Part shown: in pieces, positions 21,101 to 28,959 of the stretch
How the letters are laid out: each line of letters opens with the position of its first letter
Position numbering within the stretch: the stretch's first letter is position 1
Source of the DNA: Paulinella micropora
Taxonomy: Eukaryota; Cercozoa; Imbricatea; Euglyphida; Paulinellidae
Assembly: GCA_019918135.1 (NCBI GenBank)
Contig: WBZZ01002773.1
Location: 120,001-184,000, forward strand
Reading direction: 5' to 3'
Length of the DNA stretch: 64,000 nt
The notes under the pieces: model-generated
Databases searched by the model: none
The model's input: only the letters and a program-made list of their open reading frames with translations
Told to the model about the DNA's origin: nothing
Made by a program: the position numbers and the translations under genes

Positions 21101-21117
21101 TTTATTGTTCGCTTCAA
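18113..21117 (-). CDS. PolB-type DNA polymerase joined to an SF1 (Pif1/RecD-like) helicase (Polinton-like element)
   Basis: One span of about 1000 residues, broken about once. The N-terminal 500 residues carry family-B-like polymerase motifs: motif A as QIDMVKAYTNAS and motif C as YSNTDSIAY. Downstream is a P-loop (HCKAGTGKSEM) followed by SF1 helicase motifs: ITIDEVSML (II), IILFGHLAQLP (III), and LLYVALSRAT (VI). A polymerase joined to a helicase as one gene is known from some Polinton-like viruses and related elements; classical Polintons have a separate protein-primed PolB. It is the replication gene of the element. Confidence 0.75.
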
Positions 21118-21129
21118 TACGTTAGCTTG

Positions 21130-21417
21130 CTATATTCCTCTAACTGGTCCGTGATATCCTTCATAATCCAGATGGACGAGATAGCTTGTATTTGGGTTTA
21201 GCTCTTGGAGACGAGCTTCCCATCCTGGGGCATATGGTATAACGAGTGAATTATTTCTGCCGACTAGTTCGGGGTGGCCACCTGTTAATCTGTTTATAAG
21301 TCGCAGGGCGGTTGGAGTTGTAATGAGATACCATCTTCTTTTGCCTCTTTCTCTGATGTAGTCTCCTCGTTGCTCAATATTGTAGAGCGGAAATAGTTCT
21401 GGTTGGTATTGGTCCAT
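21130..21417 (-). CDS. Small protein of unknown function (Polinton-like element)
   Basis: 95 residues, just upstream of the polymerase-helicase gene on the same strand (gap of 12 bases), so likely co-transcribed. No domain recognised. A TATATACA box lies directly before the ATG. Confidence 0.45.
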   Translation of the reverse strand: MDQYQPELFPLYNIEQRGDYIRERGKRRWYLITTPTALRLINRLTGGHPELVGRNNSLVIPYAPGWEARLQELNPNTSYLVHLDYEGYHGPVRGI

Positions 21418-21529
21418 TGTATATAGATAGGCAGGATAAAATTTTTGAAAAATAATTATTTAATGCTTTACATATATATATTGGATTTATTTAGATGTAA
21501 AATATTTTACCGATAAAAAAAATTATTAA

Positions 21530-21733
21530 TTAATTTGATTTACTCAGTCGCTCTTCTAACTCCTGTATCTTCCTTTTGTATTCTTCTATATCTTGTGTGT
21601 ATTGTATTAACTTCTGTGCTTTGGTTCGCCGTTCTTCGTTTAGGCGGTCTTTATTGCGGTAATAGTATGCGAGAGCTTTCTCATTATTCCTTTTTCTCCT
21701 TTCGTCTCCTTCGTATATCTTTGGTCGTGGCAT
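21530..21733 (-). CDS. Basic coiled-coil protein, bZIP-like pattern (Polinton-like element)
   Basis: 67 residues: an Arg/Lys/Asn-rich N-terminal half (RRKRNNEKALAYYYRNK) followed by a heptad-like helix (IQELEERL). This is the layout of a small bZIP-type DNA-binding protein, but the basic region does not match the bZIP consensus well. A possible regulator of the element, by inference only. Confidence 0.4.
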   Translation of the reverse strand: MPRPKIYEGDERRKRNNEKALAYYYRNKDRLNEERRTKAQKLIQYTQDIEEYKRKIQELEERLSKSN

Positions 21734-21756
21734 CTTATATATATGTAATATTATTT

Positions 21757-22413
21757 TTATAAATGTAAATAATTAATTTCTTTTAATTTGGTGCTATATG
21801 GTTTATTATGTTTGTGTAAATATTTCATCAAACTTACACGGTAATGTAGTATATTTTCTATGTAGTCTTTCCACAACTCTTCATTCAACGATGCTCCATT
21901 TATATACGAATGATGCTCTTTCATATCAAATAAATCTTGAACAGTTTTGTTATTTTTATTCCACGCAGATATCAAATGTTTTAATGCTTCCTTCTGCTCT
22001 TGTTTCAAATCTGGATTAGCTTCATTTACCCATTTTATGTATTTTTTGAATTTACTTTTACATTGCTTGATTGGGTTTTCGTGTATTTCTTTGATGTGTG
22101 TATTCAAATACAATTTACTTAGTTCTTTATCACATTGCGGACATTTAACCTTTTCTTCTTGCCTTTTTCTGTCATATTCTTTTTTGTATGCTTTTTGTTC
22201 AGGAGTTAATATCTGTTTGTTTGTTTTCGCATATTCGCTCTGGTATTTCTTACAGCATTCCTTACAGTAGTTTCTATTAGCATAAGAATTCTCAGGAGTT
22301 CTTACAACTTTACAATTTCTACATAGCTGTAAGCAATCATTACATATGATGGATATATGTCCTCGTAATGAAATCCGTCGGTATCCATTCTTGTCGCATA
22401 ATTCACACTTCAT
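21757..22413 (-). CDS. Zinc-finger protein (Polinton-like element)
   Basis: 218 residues with CxxC pairs at the N-terminus (CELC, CNDC, CRNC, CKEC) and a later C2H2 finger (CPQCDKELSKLYLNTHIKEIH shape, CxxC...HxxxxH). The C-terminal 90 residues are helical. It is the outermost gene at the right end, next to the inverted repeat. It may bind DNA, for example element ends or promoters; this is inferred from the fingers. Confidence 0.55.
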   Translation of the reverse strand: MKCELCDKNGYRRISLRGHISIICNDCLQLCRNCKVVRTPENSYANRNYCKECCKKYQSEYAKTNKQILTPEQKAYKKEYDRKRQEEKVKCPQCDKELSKLYLNTHIKEIHENPIKQCKSKFKKYIKWVNEANPDLKQEQKEALKHLISAWNKNNKTVQDLFDMKEHHSYINGASLNEELWKDYIENILHYRVSLMKYLHKHNKPYSTKLKEINYLHL

Positions 22414-22442
22414 TTTTTATAAACAATGATGTATTTGTTTAG

Positions 22443-22765
22443 AACATAATTGAAACCAAACGGCACAAAAAGAAAAAGGTAATTTTTGATTTATGAGTAT
22501 TTCGGGAACCGTAAATTGCGGACGATTTTGCCGTTTTTTTTTAGCCAAACACTCTGCGGTAGGGCGGTGGGGCGGTCCCATTTTACCGCATTACCGCAAA
22601 AAATAAAATGTCTGAAAGTCTGACCACATATGTAAAACTGGGGAATTTATGTTGTTATCGCCCTTATATGAACGAATATGGCAAAAATGGCCTGCGATAG
22701 GGAAATTCAAAATGGAAAGGGGGGGTGGGGCCATAGAAACACCCCCCCTCCCCTCCCTGTTTTTT
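22443..22765. repeat. Right terminal inverted repeat of the Polinton-like element
   Basis: Reverse complement of 2171-2492, with one extra base in the terminal T run as the only difference seen. Confidence 0.95.
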
Positions 22766-22771
22766 CCCGGC
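22766..22771. repeat. Right 6-bp target-site duplication (CCCGGC) of the Polinton-like element
   Basis: Identical to 2165-2170 on the left side of the element. Confidence 0.9.
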
Positions 22772-23691
22772 AGCGACACGGGCCAGGCCCCGCCGAGCGC
22801 CGGCCGCCCCGGGTCCAGCGCGGCCCTAAAGTCCTGGAGCGCCGGGCCGCCCAGCCGCTCGGCGCGCCCCGGCTCCGCCGGCCGGCCCTGCAGCCACTGG
22901 CTCACGTGCTGGTCGTGCAGGTCGAACACCCAGCCCCCGGGCGGCGTGTCCTGCCGCCGCAGCCACCGCTGCGCCGCCGCGACGCTCGCGTCTTGGAACG
23001 AGGCGTCGCCGCGCTGGACCAGGCACCACGGGCTCAGCGCCGCGTTGTCCGCCGTCGCCACCCACGCGTCCGGGTAGCGCAGTGGCAGGGTGGCCGGCGC
23101 GGGCGCGGCCGGCCCCGGCCGCGCCCAGTAGCAGCGCTGGCCCTCCTCCACGACCCAGCGCCACACCTCGTGCGTGTCCCCCGTGACCAGGGCCGCCACT
23201 ACCTGCAGGCAGGGGGCGCTGCGCTGGCCGCTGGGCCTCGTCTGGCTCAGCACGTGCGGCAGGACCTGCCAGCCCAGGAAGACGGCCGCGGGGTCCGGAT
23301 TCAGGTCTGCCGTCATGCACTGGCGCTGGAGGTAGGCCGCGCTCAACCCCACGCGCAGGCGGGCCTCTTGCGCGGGGGTAGTTACCTCCGCCGGGCTGTG
23401 TTGTGGCTGGGCGCTCAGCAGCAGCCTGACGTAGCTCACCGCCTCCTTACCTAGCCCGACGTCCAGCAGCCGGTCGGCCACGTGCTGGTTCTGCAGGAAC
23501 AGCACAAAGCGTGACCAGGCGTGGTCGATCGTGCTCGCAGAGCAGCGTTGTTCCAGGGGAGTCGGGCCCAGCAGCGCCTGCACGGCGCTCACAAACCAGG
23601 CCGGGTACGGCCAGGCCGGCGCGGCTGCCGGCGCGGCGGGCGAGCCCGACGGGGGCGGCGCTGCGCTCCGGGCTAGCAGAGTGCTCGTCAT
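22766..23691 (-). pseudogene. Host gene of unknown function, upstream part (interrupted by the Polinton-like element)
   Basis: Start chosen at the ATG at 23691 (MTSTLLARSAAPPPSG); the frame is open further upstream but only through low-complexity sequence. About 308 residues reach the target duplication, then the frame enters the element. After a Pro/Ala-rich start the sequence is ordered (PAWFVSAVQALLGPTPLEQ, FVLFLQNQHVADRLLD, WVFDLHDQHVSQWLQG). The remainder of the gene is at 1-2170. No frame change is seen in this half, so before insertion the gene probably worked up to this point. Codon use matches the GC-rich neighbours. I recognise no family. Confidence 0.65.
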
Positions 23692-23960
23692 TGTTCTTTC
23701 TGGAGCCGACGGGACCCGCGCACCGGCCACGCCCGCCCCCCTCCCCCGGGCTGGCCGGGGACGCCCCCTGGCCGCGGCGCGCTGCCCCCCCCGGGGGCGG
23801 GGCAGGGCCGGGGGGGCGGCCCGCGCGCTGCCCCCCCCCCCCCCCCCTCCTCCTTCCCGCTCCCTCCCCCTTTGCCACCGGGCCGCGGCCCGGGGGTGCG
23901 TCCAGCCGGCGGCAGGGGAGGGGGGACGCCGTGCCCGCATCCCCCTGGCCCTTTTCCCCC

Positions 23961-23992
23961 GCACCTGCTAAACCACCAGCCCCGGGCTACAG
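23961..23992 (+). promoter_or_regulatory. Conserved 5' block of the PKD/BspA family: GCTAAACCACC then CAG before ATG
   Basis: CCTGCTAAACCACC lies 15 bases before the ATG at 23993 and the bases just before the ATG are CTACAG, after a pyrimidine-rich stretch. The same block is at 28930-28942, 31663-31674 and (minus strand) 43528-43538 with 15-18 bases to the ATG. It fits a branch point plus 3' splice site ending right at the start codon (5'-UTR intron or spliced leader), or a positioned core promoter. Confidence 0.5.
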
Positions 23993-26302
23993 ATGCACCC
24001 CGCCTCTGCCCGCCAGCTGTGGCGCCCGTGGCCCCTCCTCCTGCTGTGCGGGTGGCTGCGGGCCGCCGGCGCCGGGTGCCCGCCCGTGCAGTGCCCGACG
24101 CCAGAGGAGGTGTGCCCCCCGGTCGTGTGCCCCGGCGGCGCCACCATGCTGGAAATCACGACGGCGGCCCCGCACGACACGCTCGTGTGGCCCCTGTGGC
24201 CTCCCACCGCCCCGACTGCGTGCCGCCGTCGCCAGGCCCAGACCGAGGCCACGCTCACGTCGTTCACGGTCGACTGGGGGGACGGCTCGCCCCCCACGCA
24301 GTGCCTGGATGCCGGCGCCGCGCCATGCGCGCACACGTACGCCGCCTCCGGTCGGTACACAGTGACGGCGGACCCCGGCGGACGCTACCCCGTGCGCGGC
24401 TGGGCGCTGACGCCCGCCTGGCACGCCACGGCGCCCGCGGGCCTGCAGCTGCGCGCCGTGAGGCGGTGGGGGGAGCTGCGCTTCCACGCGACGAGCGGCT
24501 ACCACCTGTACGCGGCGCCGGGGCTCGCGTACGTTCCCTCGCTGAATTCGCTGGCGGACGCCGGGCTCGTGCAGAGCTGGGACTACAGCTTCGCTCGCCT
24601 CACCACTCCGTTGCCGGATCTGAGCTACGTGCTCAACGTGTCGGGCGCCGAGTCGGCGGTCGGCGTGTTTGAGGGCTCTGTGGGCCTGCGCGGCCTGGAC
24701 GGCACCCAGGGTTGGGATACACGCAGCCTGCGCAATGCGAGCCGAGCGTTCGCGGGCCTGTCGGCGCTGACGGAGCTCGATCTGTCGCGCTGGGACACCG
24801 CCCGGCTCGAAGATGTCACGGAGCTGTTCGCGGGCAGCGCGGCGCTCAAGCGCACTGGCGCCGGCGGCTGGACGTCGCTGCCGAGCCTGTCGCGCTTCGA
24901 CGCACTGTTCTGGGGCCTGGGCAGCAACTTCCGGGAGTCACTCGCCGGCTGGTCGACGCCGGCGCTCGCGCCGGGCTCGGCCGACTGCTCACAGCTGGCG
25001 CGATACACTGCACTCGGCCAAGCGCACTGGCCCGCCGCGTGCTCGCGCTCGCTCTTTCTGGCGCTCGTGCGCACGCAAGCCACCAACACCAATGCCACGC
25101 TGACGCTGTCGCCCGCGGCCGGCCCGGGCCAGGGTGGCACGTACGGCGTGGACTGGGGAGATGGATCGGCGCCCGGCTCGTGTGCGCACGCCAACGGCGC
25201 CGTCTGCAGTCACACATACACGGGCGCCGCCGACTACTGGCTGCGCCTGAGCGGCCGCTTGGACGGGCTGTGGTACGTGACCGGCGCACAGGTCGTGCAA
25301 GTGATGGTGTGGGGCGACGTGCAGCTGTACCACCCCGTCGGCAGCACGACGCCGCTCTTCGCGGCCCCCGGCACCACCACGCCGGGCGCGCTGCGCTACC
25401 TGGCGCCGACGGCCGGCTCGCGGGCCCTGCACGGCGTGGCGCCCGAGTACCTGCTAAAGGGAATGAGCGAGTTCGTGGGTGACGCGCGCGACTGGGACTG
25501 GTCGTGGCTCACGCCCGCTACCCACCCTCAGTGCTTCTTGAGCATGTTCCAGGACTGCAACAAGTTCAACCAGGACCTCGAAGACTGGGAAACGAGCAGC
25601 GTTGCTGGCCTGGAGAACACGTTTATGCATGCGTGGGCCTTCAACGGCAGTATCAGGAGCTGGGACACGAGCCGGGTCACCACCCTAACAAGGACTTTCC
25701 ATCACGCGCACGCCTTCGACCAGTCGATCGGCGACTGGGATGTTAGCCAAGTCACCAGCCTATATGAGACCTTCTATGGTGCGTACGCCTTTAACCAGCC
25801 GATCGGCTTCTGGGACGTAAGCAGAGTCAGCAGCCTGCGCGCGACGTTCGCGGAAGCGTACGCCTTTAACCAGCCGATCGGCAGCTGGGACGTTAGCAGT
25901 GTCACCAGCCTGAAGGGGATGTTCTTCAATGCATACGCCTTTAATCAGCCTATCGGCGACTGGGATATAAGAAGGGTCACTGACCTAAGCGTGGTTTTCT
26001 CCTGTGAACCGCCAGGCGGGTGTGTGTTTAATCAGCCGCTGGGCAGCTGGGACGTGTCGGCCGCCATGTCCGTGCGGCCCGAGGCCATGATATGGGGCAT
26101 GTTCACTGGCAATTGCGCCTTTGATCAAAACATCACTGCCTGGAACCTGTCCGCCGCGACATATCCCACAGGTATTTGCCAGAAAATGTTCAATGCTAAT
26201 GGGATCTACCCGTTGGCCCTGGGTTTCCAGCCTAGCAACCTGCCAGCTGCCTGCCGCCGCTCCTACAGGCAAGGGTGTGGTATTTCTGCTGGATTGTGGT
26301 AA
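23993..26302 (+). CDS. Secreted PKD/BspA (DUF285) repeat protein, intact copy (copy 1)
   Basis: 769 residues, uninterrupted. Signal peptide at 1-28 (a Leu-rich core, LLLLCGWL), a Cys-rich stretch, a PKD-like domain near residue 90 (FTVDWGDGSPP ... HTYAASGRYTVTA), a region with scattered BspA-like units (LDLSRWDTARLEDV, about 260), a second PKD-like domain near 385 (YGVDWGDGSAPG), and six to seven BspA/DUF285 repeats of 24-26 residues from about 520 to 715 (AFNQPIGSWDVSSVTSL). A Cys-containing end closes the chain. No transmembrane anchor is seen, so it is secreted or wall-bound. BspA-type repeats in bacteria and protists act in adhesion; that role here is inferred. It is the reference copy for judging the damaged relatives. 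Confidence 0.85.
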   Translation: MHPASARQLWRPWPLLLLCGWLRAAGAGCPPVQCPTPEEVCPPVVCPGGATMLEITTAAPHDTLVWPLWPPTAPTACRRRQAQTEATLTSFTVDWGDGSPPTQCLDAGAAPCAHTYAASGRYTVTADPGGRYPVRGWALTPAWHATAPAGLQLRAVRRWGELRFHATSGYHLYAAPGLAYVPSLNSLADAGLVQSWDYSFARLTTPLPDLSYVLNVSGAESAVGVFEGSVGLRGLDGTQGWDTRSLRNASRAFAGLSALTELDLSRWDTARLEDVTELFAGSAALKRTGAGGWTSLPSLSRFDALFWGLGSNFRESLAGWSTPALAPGSADCSQLARYTALGQAHWPAACSRSLFLALVRTQATNTNATLTLSPAAGPGQGGTYGVDWGDGSAPGSCAHANGAVCSHTYTGAADYWLRLSGRLDGLWYVTGAQVVQVMVWGDVQLYHPVGSTTPLFAAPGTTTPGALRYLAPTAGSRALHGVAPEYLLKGMSEFVGDARDWDWSWLTPATHPQCFLSMFQDCNKFNQDLEDWETSSVAGLENTFMHAWAFNGSIRSWDTSRVTTLTRTFHHAHAFDQSIGDWDVSQVTSLYETFYGAYAFNQPIGFWDVSRVSSLRATFAEAYAFNQPIGSWDVSSVTSLKGMFFNAYAFNQPIGDWDIRRVTDLSVVFSCEPPGGCVFNQPLGSWDVSAAMSVRPEAMIWGMFTGNCAFDQNITAWNLSAATYPTGICQKMFNANGIYPLALGFQPSNLPAACRRSYRQGCGISAGLW

Positions 26303-27209
26303 GAAACTAGGCTGTACGATGCAAGACCTGCAACACCCTGTCCCCTTGCGTGCTTTCTGGTGCTCGCTTTGCCTGGGCACTGCCAGGAAGAAAGTGTTGG
26401 GGGAAGCAGGGGGCCGTTAGTTCCTTGGTGGGCAGTGAGACGCCGGAGCCGACCGTCTGGTGCTAGTAGAAAAGGCACAGCCCCAGCTAGAGTCACGCGG
26501 CCCCCCCCCCCCTTATAACAGCCTGATCTGGCGCGTGACGATGGCGTTCTGGAATGCTTCTCTCTTTCCTACTGGCGCAGCGAAGGTTTGTCTTGCTTTG
26601 GGGGAGCTGCTGTGTGCTTCTTGCCTGATAAACTCTAGTTAGTGGTTAAGCTTTCTGTCCACAGACGTCCACGGCGTACAGCGTAGTCGCCAGAGAACAA
26701 GGACAAGAGGAAAGCCTCCGGCGGGGGGGGCTGTGCTAGAGACAAAGAAACACAAGTTTCTGCCCTATAGAGGTCGAGGTCATCCAGCCCGAGCGCGCGC
26801 CGCTAGGACCCTGCTTGTCAAAGGCCGAAGGGGTAAGGAGTGTCTCCGGTGGGGAGGGCTGCGCTACAAAGGGAGGGGGGGAGAAAACCACTCCCCCCCC
26901 CCCCCGACCGCTTTCTCCCACCTGCGAAACCCCCCCCCCCCCTGAGCTCCAGCACTCTGGCGCCGGACGACGTACTCCTCTCTCGGGGAGGCTCTCCAGG
27001 GGGGGAACGGAGCGGAGGTCCTCTCCTTCCTTCGTGCTCCCTTTTGTCCCTCCCTCCTATTCCTCTCTCGGCCCCTCCCGTCTGTCTAGTGTAACGTCCA
27101 AATAAAGAGACCTGGCTAGGAAGAATCGGGGCCTCTTTCGTGTTGTCCAGTTTTCCTCTCTGTCCCTCCGGAGCTCTGGGTTAGCCCCGAGGAGGGCCTG
27201 GACGATGCC
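26303..27209. other. Intergenic stretch with shared 3' block and a gene-less 5' block
   Basis: About 900 bases with no convincing gene. It holds the 3' block of copy 1 (26601-26690), G and C runs, a decayed copy of the family 5' block at about 26870-26957 (CACCTGCGAAACC ... CTCCAG) that is not followed by a family gene, and an AATAAA at about 27100. This looks like what remains of a deleted family member. Confidence 0.5.
26601..26690 (+). repeat. Shared 3' block of the PKD/BspA units (block A)
   Basis: CTGTGTGCTTCTTGCC, then GATAAACTCTAGTTAGTG, then AAGCTTTCTGTCCAC and ACGTCCACGGCGTACA. Recurs at 28681-28758, 31381-31480 and 34069-34160. The AATAAA-like hexamer in it suggests the 3' end of the transcription unit. 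Confidence 0.7.
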
Positions 27210-28590
27210 ATGGCCAGCGGGAGCAAGCGCCGCCGCCTCGACGACCCGCCCCCTCCGCAGGCGCCGCCGCCCCCGTTGACGAGCAGGTTCGTCTGCGACG
27301 CGACCAGGCGCTGTAGCCACTGCTACCGAGCCGGGTCATGTGGCCCGTGCCGTTCGTGCCGGCAGCGCAAGCTGTTTGCACCAGCGGGAGACCTCCGGGC
27401 GGCTACGTTGACGGTGCAACAGTGGACCCCTGCGGAGGGACCCGACGGTGCTCTGCTTCCCCAGAAAGTGGAACTGCCGGAGGAGGCCGCGGGGCTGAGC
27501 TCGTGTGCTCTCTTCCACACTACCCAGGCCGAGTTTGCAGCCTTGTACCCGGTGCACGAGACCGCTAGCTGGCTCAAGCCGGGCTCGGTCTTGTTCCTGC
27601 GCCGGCCGGCGCTAGTCCTGAAAAGTCTGGGCCAAGGGGCCCCTCGTAGGGGGGCCCATGCCGGCCTGCCTGGACTACTGGCACCTGCAACAGCGCTTAG
27701 CGCAGGCGGGGCTAGCCCCCGCGGTCCACGGCTTCTTGCAGGTAGCGGACGCGCCGGGTCGTGCCGCCACCTGCTGGCTTGTCATGGACCTCGTCAGGGG
27801 GCCCACCCCCTGCCTGGACCTGCAGCAGCTTAGTCGCAGGCTCGCCCTCGACTGCAAGGACGGACAGAAAATGGCGGAATTCCTCCGGCGGTGGCTCGAC
27901 TTCTCGGCCGATACCCTGCCGCTCTTGCACGCGGATCTACAGCCCGCCAATCTCACCCTGAACGCGCAGCGAGACTGGCGGCTGCTAGATCCAGACCCCC
28001 GGTTCTGCCGCCGGCTCTGCCTACCTACACCGGAGCAGTTGCGCGCCTGCGGGCCGACCAGCAGGCTCTCGAACCTGCTGAGCTTTCTCGCTAACAGCTA
28101 CGGTCGCCTGCGCCCGGAGCTGCGGCCAGTGCTGTGGCCACTGGTGGCAGACCTTCTGCGCGGGCCCGACGCACAGGCGACATTTGACCGCTGTGCTCGC
28201 TGGTGGCAGCAGGAGCTCCAAGAAGAGTGCCTAAGGGGGCCGTTCACCCAGGCCAGGCATTACTTGGCGGACCGGAAACTAGATCGCCGCCGGGTGTTGC
28301 ACGACACAGGGGCGCGCCCCTACATCCAGGTTGCGCTACCTTTCGTCAGCCACCAGTGGTGGACTCTAGACGGGACGCCTAATTGGTCTCAGGGCGGCGC
28401 GCTCGGTGACCAGCAGAAGCCTGCCTCCGAGTTTCTGTCGGCGTTGGTGCGCCTCGCTTACGTCTGCTCCGACGAGACCTCACGCGCCACCGCCTGGCCA
28501 CAGAAGGAGGCCGCCCTCCGAGGCCAGGCGGCGGCGGCCGGTGCTAGCAGAGTGTCCCCGGGGTCGGAGCGGCCCCCCGGGTCCGGGTAG
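27210..28590 (+). pseudogene. Kinase-fold (APH/protein-kinase-like) protein with Cys-rich N-terminus; one frame change
   Basis: Start at 27210 (MASGSKRRRLDDPPP) gives a basic nuclear-targeting-like N-terminus, a Cys cluster (CSHCYRAGSCGPCRSC, about residues 35-50) that could bind zinc, then a kinase-like fold: a VLK motif (about residue 140) as the candidate ATP-binding Lys, HADLQPANLTL as the catalytic loop (HxDxxxxN pattern, APH-like), and LLDPD in place of DFG. The frame shifts at about 27645-27657 in a G run; the second part runs to 28590. This may be a sequencing indel, so the gene may be intact. Family assignment beyond kinase-like fold is not possible by eye. It lies between copies 1 and 2. 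Confidence 0.6.
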
Positions 28591-28959
28591 CTGCCCCTGA
28601 TGAAGCCTGCCCAAGGCTGGGGATGGATGCAGTCTGGGGGCAGGAAGGCGCTGTCTGCTTCTGCTGTGCGTGGACTAAGTCAGTAGTACTAAACTCCAGT
28701 AAAGTGGTCAGCTTTCTGTCCACCGCGCTACGTCCACGACGTAGCTCGTTGTCGCCGGAGGGGGGGGGGGGGGGCTGGGCTATCAGGGAGAGGGGGAGGA
28801 AAACGGGAGGCCAGGGGGGAGTCCCTTCTCTTCGCTCTCCCCGGGGCGCCACGCTGGCGGCGGGGGCGCTGGCGACGGGGGGGGGGGGGGGAGGGCACTG
28901 CTTCCCCTCACTCGGCCCTCCCCCCGCACCTGCTAAACCACCCGCTCCGGCTCCACCCG
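28591..28959. other. Intergenic stretch: 3' block B, G runs and the 5' block of copy 2
   Basis: Holds the shared block at 28681-28758, long G runs near 28760 and 28880, and the family 5' block CCTGCTAAACCACC at 28930-28942. No gene seen. Confidence 0.6.
28681..28758 (+). repeat. Shared 3' block (block B)
   Basis: A diverged copy of 26601-26690 (AGCTTTCTGTCCACCG, then CGTCCACGACGTA). Because it follows the kinase-like gene rather than a BspA gene, it may be the remains of a lost family member or a shared 3' end. Confidence 0.55.

Larger units (their letters stand above)
2171..22765. mobile_element. Polinton-like virus (Maverick/Polinton superfamily), integrated, 20.6 kb
   Basis: An AT-rich block bounded by inverted repeats of about 322 bp and a 6-bp target duplication. 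It carries the hallmark set: rve integrase, PolB-type polymerase joined to an SF1 helicase, FtsK/HerA-type packaging ATPase, adenain-like cysteine protease, double-jelly-roll-type major capsid protein and a penton-type minor capsid protein. Accessory genes include a fibre-like protein, a class 3 lipase, a DUF3223-like protein and zinc-finger proteins. Structural genes in the middle run mostly on the plus strand; integrase, replication and DNA-binding genes at the two ends are on the minus strand. It looks nearly whole, with about two breaks. The two terminal repeats differ by about one base and the duplication is perfect, so insertion was recent. The set fits the Polinton-like virus group better than classical animal Polintons; an endogenous virophage is the alternative. 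Confidence 0.93.

Noticed and set aside
23993-26302. Recent bacterial origin of the BspA-type genes
   Set aside because: The repeat type is also widespread in protists and large viruses, and base composition matches the surrounding GC-rich genes, so the sequence alone does not support recent transfer.
26733-27105. Overlapping frames on both strands between copy 1 and the kinase-like gene
   Set aside because: Pro/Gly/Arg low-complexity frames across C and G runs with no domain or conserved start.
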